From NCBI GenBank assembly GCA_003565035.1, contig PXDP01000382.1, forward strand, positions 1 to 12,907: a stretch of DNA of 12,907 nt. Reading direction: 5' to 3'. Position 1 is the first letter of the stretch; every line of letters starts with the position of its first letter. The translations under genes and the position numbers were made by a program. This document shows positions 7,720 to 12,907 of this stretch, one piece after another. The notes beneath the pieces are model-generated. The model was not told the origin of the DNA. It was given only the letters and a program-made list of their open reading frames with translations, and ran no database searches. The stretch comes from PVC group bacterium. GTDB lineage: Bacteria > Verrucomicrobiota > Kiritimatiellia > SS1-B-03-39 > UBA6053.

Positions 7720-8910
7720 ATGATCCCCCTGACAGCTCCCCAGCCCCATACTTTCGAAACCCTTGCCGGTGAACGCACCTTTCCGCCGTTTGATCTTTGC
7801 AAATTGCTCACCACCGTTTTTGATCCGATTGACGGCTGTCGCGTGGCTCTGCTGATCGATCTGGATGACCCGGCCAAGGTGAAAGATTTCGCATTTCTGA
7901 ATGAGGAGGGCTATCCGGTTCAGAAAAAAGCCTACGAAGTGTTCTACGAAGAACTCCACAACGGTGCCATGGCAAAACTGGGCCTCACCGGCGGCGAACT
8001 GTTTGCCTATCAAACCACCGGCGGCAGCAATCTCGATCTGCCGGAATCCGGTTTCGCAACCGACGGACGGGAAATCAATTTGGCCGAGGATGTCTACAAA
8101 CCCTACGATTTGATCCTTTGTATCACCGATTATTCCGCCACCGCGCCGCTGACCGCCCACGCCAAGAAATACAAATTCCGCGGTTCCACCATGCACGGCC
8201 TGAATGACATCATCGTGAACAGCGGTTTGTCCGTGGATTACCGCGAGTGCAGCCGCGACGCGGAAAAGCTTCGCTCCGGACTTACCAAAGCGGACCGCGT
8301 CGAAATCGACTTTGTCGTCCGCGGCGAGGTGTACACCCTGAAATTGCATCTGAACGGACAGGAAGCGCAAAAAAGCCACGGCCTCTGCCATGGCCGCGAG
8401 CCGGACATCGCAAACCTCCCGGCCGGAGAAGTGTATTTTGTCCCGGAAGGCGCGGAGGGTCAGTTCCCAATGCAGTACGAAACAGACGGTACCGTGGCGA
8501 TTCAGCACGTGAAAGACGGGCGCATCGTGGATGTCGAATTTGTGTCCGGCAATCCGGATACGGTGGAGGCTCACAAAAACAAACTGATTTCCGATCCGGT
8601 CACCGGCGAGATTGGCGAACTTGGGCTTGGCACTCAGATCCTGCCGTTCTGCGACGCGGATATTCAGGACGAAAAGACCCTGGGAACCGTCCACGTCGCC
8701 ACCGGCCGCAGCGATCATCTCGGGGGACACCTGGTCCCGGAAATGTTCGCCGAAGCCCAGAACGCTTCTCACGCCGATATCCTCTTCCATCCCAAAAAGA
8801 CCCACGACATTGATGTGGCCCAGGTCCGCTGGTATCAGAGCGACCGCCAGGAACTGCTGATCGAGCACTTCCGGCCCACACCCTTTATGTTGGGTCTGCT
8901 GGATGACTGA
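7720..8910 (+). CDS. M29 aminopeptidase-like metalloprotein
   Basis: This 396-aa cytoplasmic protein resembles the M29 family (AmpS/aminopeptidase T) and its dioxygenase cousin NicX in its C-terminal half. The expected metal ligands appear in order with family-like spacing: Glu237 in NLPAGEVYFVPEG, Glu300 in GEIGELGLG, His325 in GTVHVATG, and His351/Asp353 in SHADILF. The Tyr that M29 peptidases carry seven residues after the first His is Asp332 here, so peptidase chemistry is uncertain. The N-terminal half (1-190) is a diverged alpha/beta region with LDDPAKVKDFAFL and LILCITDYSATAPLT. AAGGA at 7708-7712, 7 nt from the ATG, supports the start. It overlaps the next gene, an OvoA-type methyltransferase, by 8 nt, which implies coupled translation and a shared pathway. 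Family assignment is from motifs recalled from memory. The reaction and substrate are unknown. Confidence 0.7.
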   Translation: MIPLTAPQPHTFETLAGERTFPPFDLCKLLTTVFDPIDGCRVALLIDLDDPAKVKDFAFLNEEGYPVQKKAYEVFYEELHNGAMAKLGLTGGELFAYQTTGGSNLDLPESGFATDGREINLAEDVYKPYDLILCITDYSATAPLTAHAKKYKFRGSTMHGLNDIIVNSGLSVDYRECSRDAEKLRSGLTKADRVEIDFVVRGEVYTLKLHLNGQEAQKSHGLCHGREPDIANLPAGEVYFVPEGAEGQFPMQYETDGTVAIQHVKDGRIVDVEFVSGNPDTVEAHKNKLISDPVTGEIGELGLGTQILPFCDADIQDEKTLGTVHVATGRSDHLGGHLVPEMFAEAQNASHADILFHPKKTHDIDVAQVRWYQSDRQELLIEHFRPTPFMLGLLDD

Positions 8911-9634
8911 CAAATACGAAACCGGGGAACTGCTGGCGCAGTACCTCGATTTTCATTTCCAGGGGGAGGATGCGGCCTATCTTCCGCATCATTCGCTGCC
9001 AAACAGCGTTTTGGCCTATCCCCGGCGCTGCGCGGACTGGACGGTTCGTCATGCCACCCGTCACGGCCTGGCCCTGGATCTCGGCTGTGCGGTGGGCGGC
9101 GCGTCATTTGTGCTCTCCCGCTCCTTCAAAGAGGTTGTCGGCATCGATTTTTCGCGTCAGTTTATCGATGCGGCCCGCACGTTGGCCGAAACCGGTGTTT
9201 TCCGATCATCGGAAAAGGAATGGACCTGTTTTCCGATGATCGGAAAAACCGGGAATGGCGTTTCCGATGATCGGAAACGTGCTCCCGACTTTCGCGTAGG
9301 GGATGCCTGTGCGCTTTCGAAGGATTTGGGGGTCTTTGACGCGGTGATGATGGCGAATTTGCTTTGCCGTCTTCCCGATCCGGCGGCCTGTCTGGACGGA
9401 ATTCGCAAACATGTGCATTCCGGTTCGGTGATTGTGCTGATGACCCCGTGCAGTTGGGACGAAGCGTTCACTCCTAAAGAGAAACAGTTGGTCCCGACCC
9501 TGCCCGCGTTGAAATCTCTGCTGGAACCTTGGTGCGATTTGTTGGAGGTTCGGGATTTTCCGTTTGTCCTGCGGGTGCACGAGCGCCGGGCGGAATATAC
9601 GGTGGCGCTGGGTACAGCCTGGCGGGTCAGATGA
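8903..9634 (+). CDS. Stand-alone OvoA-type 4-mercaptohistidine N1-methyltransferase (putative)
   Basis: The 243-aa product matches the C-terminal methyltransferase domain of OvoA, which methylates the imidazole of 4-mercaptohistidine in the last step of ovothiol A synthesis using S-adenosylmethionine. Visible landmarks are YETGELLAQYLDFHF at the N-terminus, SAM motif I ALDLGCAVGGASF (57-69), VVGIDFSRQFIDAA (78-91), FRVGDACAL (130-138), FDAVMMANLLCRLPDP, TPCSWDEAFTPKEK (181-194) and the end TVALGTAW. In OvoA this domain is fused to a sulfoxide synthase; here it is alone, and no sulfoxide synthase or OvoB lyase lies in the window. Residues about 99-126 are encoded by a palindromic repeat array and look unlike the family between the conserved motifs on either side. 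The start ATG lies inside the end of the upstream gene (8-nt overlap); the stop overlaps the convergent membrane protein gene by 8 nt. Confidence 0.85.
   Translation: MTDKYETGELLAQYLDFHFQGEDAAYLPHHSLPNSVLAYPRRCADWTVRHATRHGLALDLGCAVGGASFVLSRSFKEVVGIDFSRQFIDAARTLAETGVFRSSEKEWTCFPMIGKTGNGVSDDRKRAPDFRVGDACALSKDLGVFDAVMMANLLCRLPDPAACLDGIRKHVHSGSVIVLMTPCSWDEAFTPKEKQLVPTLPALKSLLEPWCDLLEVRDFPFVLRVHERRAEYTVALGTAWRVR
9198..9278. repeat. Array of three 19-bp palindromes with 31-bp period inside a CDS
   Basis: Three perfect palindromes with one central base lie at 9198-9216 (TTTTCCGATCATCGGAAAA), 9229-9247 (TTTTCCGATGATCGGAAAA) and 9260-9278 (GTTTCCGATGATCGGAAAC). The two spacers are each 12 bp (GGAATGGACCTG and ACCGGGAATGGC) and share GGAATGG. 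The start-to-start distance is exactly 31 bp, so each copy is read in a different frame: as VFRSSEK, CFPMIGK and VSDDRK. The whole array is 81 bp, a multiple of three, so it would not disturb the reading frame if it was inserted. I noticed no other copy in this window. The copy-to-copy base identity despite different frames shows selection or copying at the DNA or RNA level rather than the protein level. Confidence 0.93.
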
Positions 9635-10037
9635 TCTGAAACAGAATTAGGCTTCGCGCGGTCCAGCCGAGGGTTCGGATCCAGTTGGTGCGGACGAGGC
9701 GGTGGACGAGGGCCGGGTCGTAGCCGCCGGAGAGTTGGTTGTGTGCGGGGACCTGAAGGGCGAAGGTGCTGATCCAGATGATCAGTAAAAGCGCCAGAAG
9801 GAGAACACTGCGGGGGCCGGGGGCGGTGTACACCTGAAAGAGCTGCAGGGCCATTTCGAGGATCATGACCGGACCGACAACCCAGCCCATGCGGCGGGTG
9901 TAGTCGTGGTGGCGCTCCGTAAAACTGCCTTGGGCGGGTGGGGCGAGGGTGGGGTAGTGGATGATCTGCACAAACCAGATGATGCCGGTCATGTAAGCGG
10001 CGGTCAGGGCGTGCAGAGACTCCAGCAGGGGCGGCAT
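9627..10037 (-). CDS. Small four-helix membrane protein of unknown function
   Basis: The 136-aa product has four hydrophobic segments at about 8-28, 51-70, 76-95 and 119-136 and should sit in the inner membrane. Conserved-looking polar residues lie at or near the membrane: WFVQIIHYPTL (His27), RHHDYTRRMGWVVGP (His43, His44), Glu61, QVPAHNQL (His99) and LVRTNWIRTLGW (Asn118). The pattern suggests an uncharacterised conserved family that might bind a metal or haem, but I cannot name it. The gene starts 6 nt after the stop of the large exported protein, without a clear Shine-Dalgarno, and is the last gene of the Fe-S carrier operon. Its 3' end overlaps the convergent methyltransferase gene by 8 nt. 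Confidence 0.82.
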   Translation of the reverse strand: MPPLLESLHALTAAYMTGIIWFVQIIHYPTLAPPAQGSFTERHHDYTRRMGWVVGPVMILEMALQLFQVYTAPGPRSVLLLALLLIIWISTFALQVPAHNQLSGGYDPALVHRLVRTNWIRTLGWTARSLILFQII

Positions 10038-10043
10038 GTGCGA

Positions 10044-11843
10044 TTATTCCGCCGCCGGGGCGGTCCCGGCCGGGGCAAAGCGCAGCCGGGTTTCATTGAT
10101 GAAGCGCTGGTCTTTGCGCACGGCGGTGCCGATGCTGTTCAGGAAGAGCGGCGCTTCGGGCAGGCTGCCGGAAAAGGTGACCGCGCCGCCACTGAGCATC
10201 GAAAGAAATTCCGCTCCGGTTTGCAGTTGCCGGAGGCTGTTCTGCAGTTCCTTTCCGCTCGTGTAATTGAGGCTTTGGGCTTCGGCGGGAAGGGTGGCGC
10301 GGGTTGCGAGGTAGTCTTCCCGGGTCCAGAGACGCAGCGATTCGTCCTGCTGTGCCTCGTGCGCCCGGTGGAGCAGGGACGTGTCGCCCACGGCCAGCAG
10401 CCAGTGATCCCCAAGAAACGTCCCGGCAATTTGGGTGCGGAGTTCGGCGGGTAGGCCGGTGGCGTGCGTGAACAGAAAGGTTTTTTCTATGTCTCCATCC
10501 TGTATGGGCGCGGGCAGGGGGGACTGGGTCAGTTTGGTGATCAGCGTTTCGAGGCTGGTGCGGAAGGTGTCGGCATCCTCAAGCTCGAAGCCGATGAGGT
10601 AGTAGAGGCCACCGGTGGGATATTGCTGACTGAGGGCCAGCAGGGCGGCGGGATCCTCAAGGTTTTGGAGCTGTGCCAGCTGCTCCACCACGGCGTGGTC
10701 GGTTACGCTGACAATGGTGAGGCCGCTGCCCAGGGTCTGCAAAAACTGGGTCTCAATGTCCAGGCCGAGGTTGACGTTGAGGGTCATTTTGAAAAAGCCG
10801 AATGCGATTCCCAGTTGGGGGCTCAAGCGGCTGAGGTCCAGTTGAACGTTCCGCAGGGTTTCGGCCGGATGCCAATGCATGGAGAGCATCTGATCCACAT
10901 CCCGGTGCACAAATTCCGGGGTGGGAGCGGGCGCATCGTTTTTGCCGAGGAGCAGGCTGGCGAGTCCGGTTTCGCGGCGGAAGCCATAGTGACTGCGGAG
11001 GATCAGGTCCCGGGGCGGAACGGCGATATACGAAGAAAAAGCCATCGGCAGAAGGGCCTCGGGCTCCAGCCAGGCGGTAAACGGAGCGAGATCGAATTGC
11101 GGGGTCTCTTCCTGAATCGTTTCGAGGATGGGGGCGAACAGGGCCACGATTTGGGGGAGATTGACGTACATGAGGGTGTCTTGGCGTCCCAATGCCTCCA
11201 TCGTCTGGAGGAAATCCGGCGTGGCGGAGAGCGGACGGTGTTCGTCGGCATTGAGCAGGGCTTTTGCTTCGGTGACCCCGGTTTCGGAGAAGGTGAGGGT
11301 GAGGCGTTGATTCTCGACCGCCCAGTGGAGGGCGGGAAGATGGGTTTTCAGGTCCGCCAGCAGGGCTTCGACCGCTTCCGCATCACGAATATGGGCTTGA
11401 AAGACCACAAGCGCCCGCAGGGTTTCGTAGCTTTGCCGGCGCATGGCTTCCTGCCGTGCGAGGAGATCATCCAGTTCCGGGTCCTCCTCGGCACTCAGAT
11501 CCAGGTTTTCCCACAGAAGGCCTCGCTCCTGTTGCAGGGCCATCAGGTCTTTCAGGGCCGCGCCGGGATTGGCGATGCGCAGGAGGACCTCGCCGTCGAT
11601 CTGCGCCTGAAGCTGCCGGAGATGCGTCAGGACAGACTGGAGTTCCGGGCTGGCGAGTTCCAGGGATTCGAGCTGCGGCAAATGGCGCAGCGGAGTAATT
11701 TCCCGCTTGGTCTCCAGCGAGGGAAGATCATGAATCACAAAGACCGCGAGGGTATCTTCCGGCACGGAGGCCAGAAGATCCTGACTTTTTCCGGGAAGTT
11801 GAATGAGAACGGTGAGCAGGAAAAGGGTCAGGAAGCGTTTCAT
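10044..11843 (-). CDS. Large exported protein, DUF3352-like, function unknown
   Basis: The 599-aa product starts with a clear signal peptide (MKRFLTLFLLTVLIQLPGKSQ) and is predicted to be periplasmic or secreted. After it comes LLASVPEDTLAVFVIHDLP, a typical opening of DUF3352-like proteins, in which repeated alpha/beta units containing phrases such as DTLMYVNLPQI and YYLIGFELEDADTF follow one another. A Glu/Leu/Gln-rich helical stretch (about 55-150) could form a coiled coil. No enzyme motif or transmembrane segment beyond the signal is visible. There is no Shine-Dalgarno before the ATG at 11843; the upstream 72-aa gene stops 7 nt earlier, so translation probably depends on coupling. It lies between that small gene and the four-helix membrane protein. 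The family likeness is an impression, not a domain hit, and the function is unknown. Confidence 0.8.
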   Translation of the reverse strand: MKRFLTLFLLTVLIQLPGKSQDLLASVPEDTLAVFVIHDLPSLETKREITPLRHLPQLESLELASPELQSVLTHLRQLQAQIDGEVLLRIANPGAALKDLMALQQERGLLWENLDLSAEEDPELDDLLARQEAMRRQSYETLRALVVFQAHIRDAEAVEALLADLKTHLPALHWAVENQRLTLTFSETGVTEAKALLNADEHRPLSATPDFLQTMEALGRQDTLMYVNLPQIVALFAPILETIQEETPQFDLAPFTAWLEPEALLPMAFSSYIAVPPRDLILRSHYGFRRETGLASLLLGKNDAPAPTPEFVHRDVDQMLSMHWHPAETLRNVQLDLSRLSPQLGIAFGFFKMTLNVNLGLDIETQFLQTLGSGLTIVSVTDHAVVEQLAQLQNLEDPAALLALSQQYPTGGLYYLIGFELEDADTFRTSLETLITKLTQSPLPAPIQDGDIEKTFLFTHATGLPAELRTQIAGTFLGDHWLLAVGDTSLLHRAHEAQQDESLRLWTREDYLATRATLPAEAQSLNYTSGKELQNSLRQLQTGAEFLSMLSGGAVTFSGSLPEAPLFLNSIGTAVRKDQRFINETRLRFAPAGTAPAAE

Positions 11844-11850
11844 AATCGGT

Positions 11851-12069
11851 TTAAAATTCGGAGGTTTTATTGAGGTGGTCGATCAGGACAAACGCAATCG
11901 CGGCCTGTTCGTTGCGGGTACATTCGGCTTCGAGGCGGGCGACCTCGGCGCGGATGCGGTCGCCGGAGGGGGAGTCTTCGGCAAAGAGGGCAAAAGCGCC
12001 GTCGAGCTGCTGCTGATTGAAGCAGTACACGGATTTTCCGCCGGTGAGATCGATGGGTTTCATGACCAT
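11851..12069 (-). CDS. 72-aa protein of unknown function
   Basis: This short frame sits between the Fe-S carrier gene (5-nt gap) and the large exported protein gene (7-nt gap) on the same strand, which, with a good GGAGG ribosome binding site 9 nt before the ATG at 12069, makes it a real gene. A second ATG at 12063 is too far from that site. The product is soluble, with no signal peptide or membrane segment. An N-terminal part with KSVYCFNQQQLDGAFALFAE is followed by a long acidic, probably helical segment (RIRAEVARLEAECTRNEQ) and AFVLIDHLN. It has two Cys residues (16 and 51) that are not arranged as a known cluster motif. I do not recognise a family. Confidence 0.75.
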   Translation of the reverse strand: MVMKPIDLTGGKSVYCFNQQQLDGAFALFAEDSPSGDRIRAEVARLEAECTRNEQAAIAFVLIDHLNKTSEF

Positions 12070-12074
12070 AAGAC

Positions 12075-12398
12075 TTATCCTCCGAAGCTGGCGCCGCAGC
12101 CGCAGGAGCCGCTGGCGTTGGGGTTGGTGAAGCGGAAACCGGAACGGATCAGATCATCGCTGTAATCAATGTGCAGGCCCTCCAAAAAGATGGCGCTGCC
12201 CTGATCGGTGACAATCCGGAACGTGTCTTTTTCGTACACGGCGATATCCTCGGCGGTGAAGTCGCTGTCGATCGCGGCGGAATAGGTCATGCCGGAACAG
12301 CCGCCGGGAATGACGTTGATTCGCAGAAAGGCGGGCGGGGACAATTCAAGCTTGCTCAGTTCAGCATGGGCTTTTTCGGTGATGGAAATAACACTCAT
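12075..12398 (-). CDS. erpA: A-type iron-sulfur carrier protein (ErpA/IscA family)
   Basis: A-type carriers accept a nascent Fe-S cluster from the assembly scaffold and pass it to apo-enzymes in the cytoplasm. The 107 aa have the standard family length. The three cluster-ligand cysteines are present: Cys34 in PGGCSGMTY, and Cys99 and Cys101 in GSCGCGASF. ITEKAHAEL near the N-terminus and GFRFTNPNASGSCGCG near the C-terminus are classic family phrases. ErpA, IscA and SufA cannot be told apart from motifs alone, and no isc or suf scaffold gene lies in the window. It is the first gene of a four-gene minus-strand operon. The start is fixed by AAGGAG at 12409-12414, 10 nt upstream. Confidence 0.95.
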   Translation of the reverse strand: MSVISITEKAHAELSKLELSPPAFLRINVIPGGCSGMTYSAAIDSDFTAEDIAVYEKDTFRIVTDQGSAIFLEGLHIDYSDDLIRSGFRFTNPNASGSCGCGASFGG

Positions 12399-12440
12399 GG
12401 TTTTGAAACTCCTTATGAAAATGGGTGTGTTGCGGGTAGA

Positions 12441-12468
12441 ATGCTATCAGAAGTCTGCCGTGTGTCAA
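12441..12468 (-). promoter_or_regulatory. Sigma70-type promoter of the erpA operon
   Basis: Reading the minus strand, a perfect -35 box TTGACA (12463-12468) is followed after 16 nt by TAGCAT (12441-12446, 4 of 6 to the -10 consensus). Transcription would start near 12434, giving a leader of about 36 nt with AAGGAG at 12409-12414 before the ATG of the Fe-S carrier gene. No IscR-like palindrome was recognised around it. Confidence 0.6.
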
Positions 12469-12534
12469 TTGAGCTGTCCCTGTTTTTGCGATAGAGTTTT
12501 CATCTGGGCGAAGGCTGAGAGGCGCCGGAAAGAA

Positions 12535-12561
12535 AACCACTGAGGGCACTGATTTCACTGA
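12535..12561. repeat. Three tandem 9-mers ending in CACTGA
   Basis: AACCACTGA, GGGCACTGA and TTTCACTGA follow one another without gaps, a 9-bp period in which the last six bases are invariant. On the minus strand this reads as three TCAGTG blocks. A related pair, TCCGTG at 12769-12774 and 12783-12788, lies in the opposite orientation 200 bp away. Confidence 0.6.
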
Positions 12562-12570
12562 AGGCTTGGA

Positions 12571-12616
12571 GACAAGGGGGGCATCGGAGGGGCGAATTTA
12601 TTCGCCCACCTTGTTC
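12571..12616. repeat. Nested inverted repeat (compound hairpin)
   Basis: The inner stem pairs GGGCGAA (12590-12596) with TTCGCCC (12601-12607) around a TTTA loop. An outer stem pairs ACAAGG (12572-12577) with CCTTGT (12609-12614). There is no T-tract and no gene ends here on either strand, so it does not look like an intrinsic terminator. It could be a REP-like intergenic repeat. Confidence 0.5.
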
Positions 12617-12702
12617 CATTTCGATTCACTTGGATACGTTTGGAGCCGCGTTGTTTCCATTGTTTGCTTCTGTAAAAGAACCCGGCGGAGAGGTCAGGGG
12701 AA

Positions 12703-12754
12703 GAGGGAGATGCCGCAGTTTTGGGGTGGATTCGGGGGCTCGCGGCATTCCCTC
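12703..12754. repeat. Strong hairpin with 13-bp stem
   Basis: GAGGGA (12703-12708) and ATGCCGC (12710-12716) pair with GCGGCAT (12742-12748) and TCCCTC (12749-12754), leaving one bulged G at 12709 and a 25-nt loop. Not followed by a T-tract. It is either a structured intergenic repeat or part of a non-coding RNA; I cannot tell which. Confidence 0.55.
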
Positions 12755-12822
12755 CCGTTCGCAGGGTCTCCGTGTTTCTTCCTCCGTGCCCTCAAGCGAG
12801 CTTGCGAGCGGGTGGTTCATTC

Positions 12823-12893
12823 TACTCGTACTCGTAATCGTAATCGATTCATAACAAGTCGATTAGGATTACGATTAGGATTACGATTACGAG
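12823..12893. repeat. Inverted array of hexamers (TAATCG / CGATTA)
   Basis: The left arm has four hexamers, TACTCG twice and TAATCG twice (12823-12846). The right arm has the complementary series CGATTA, GGATTA, CGATTA, GGATTA, CGATTA and then CGAG (12860-12893). The outer 16 bases of the two arms (12831-12846 and 12878-12893) pair at 15 of 16 positions. The result is a long imperfect hairpin built from short tandem repeats. No gene or transposase is associated. Confidence 0.85.
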
Positions 12894-12907
12894 AAATCCT
12901 TTTGAAG

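Larger units (their letters stand above)
12469..12907. other. Repeat-rich intergenic region without a convincing gene
   Basis: Upstream of the Fe-S carrier promoter I see no coding region on either strand. The open frames present are short, have no plausible ribosome binding site and cross the hairpins. The stretch holds the 9-mer triplet, a nested inverted repeat, a 13-bp-stem hairpin, a short palindrome CAAGCGAGCTTG (12793-12804) and the hexamer array at the right edge. Any gene for which this is the upstream region would lie beyond the window. Confidence 0.65.

Noticed and set aside
7582..8913. Upstream extension of the 665-aa secreted protein gene to a 1109-codon frame starting at 8913
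   Set aside because: The extra 444 codons lie antisense to the metalloprotein gene and its promoter region; a signal peptide starts right at 7581, and the extension shows no family-like sequence.
9198..9278. The palindrome array as a CRISPR array
   Set aside because: The spacers are only 12 bp and resemble each other, the repeats are fully symmetric, the array lies in a coding gene and there are no cas genes.
12361..12558. Short frame of 65 codons on the minus strand upstream of erpA
   Set aside because: It runs over the erpA promoter and ribosome binding site and has no start signal of its own.
12626..12854. Overlapping 64- and 74-codon frames on both strands
   Set aside because: They cross the 13-bp-stem hairpin and hexamer repeats, have no ribosome binding site and show low-complexity composition.

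Overview
The window looks like a chromosomal segment of a free-living Gram-negative bacterium with about 55-60% G+C. The best guess is the PVC superphylum, possibly Kiritimatiellota or another Verrucomicrobiota-like lineage. That guess is an inference from three things: the mix of secreted proteins of unknown function, a stand-alone ovothiol-type methyltransferase, and short palindromic and hexameric repeats. It is not a homology result. No rRNA, tRNA, transposase, phage gene or CRISPR array is visible. Ten protein genes are supported, and one of them runs off the left edge.

Region 1 (1-4273) is a sucrose module. A bidomain sucrose-phosphate synthase (minus) is followed after 5 nt by an amylosucrase (minus, 3' end outside the window). 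A separate sucrose-phosphate phosphatase is transcribed divergently across a 50-bp gap. Together they would make sucrose from UDP-glucose and fructose-6-phosphate, and the amylosucrase would turn sucrose into alpha-1,4-glucan and fructose. The same enzyme set (sps, spp, ams) is known in halotolerant methanotrophs, where sucrose is an osmolyte and glycogen precursor. The phosphatase-like domain of the synthase has a Ser where the motif III Lys is expected, while the separate phosphatase keeps the Lys.

Region 2 (4270-7581, minus) is a two-gene unit of exported proteins. A 665-aa secreted protein that I cannot place firmly (possibly a helical-toroid, polysaccharide-lyase-like enzyme) is followed after 9 nt by an erythromycin-esterase-family protein. 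A 138-bp divergent gap holds an 18-bp imperfect palindrome that resembles a LacI/GalR-type operator.

Region 3 (7720-9634, plus) pairs an M29-aminopeptidase-like metalloprotein with a stand-alone methyltransferase matching the C-terminal domain of OvoA. The two overlap by 8 nt. Inside the methyltransferase gene lies the most unusual signal of the window: three near-identical 19-bp perfect palindromes at an exact 31-bp period, each read in a different reading frame, together exactly 81 bp.

Region 4 (12398 to 9627, minus) is a tight four-gene operon: an A-type Fe-S carrier (ErpA/IscA), a 72-aa protein of unknown function, a large exported protein with a DUF3352-like look, and a small four-helix membrane protein. 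A recognisable sigma70-type promoter lies upstream of the Fe-S gene. Region 5 (about 12469-12907) has no convincing gene but is crowded with short repeats and hairpins, ending in an inverted array of GATTAC-type hexamers.
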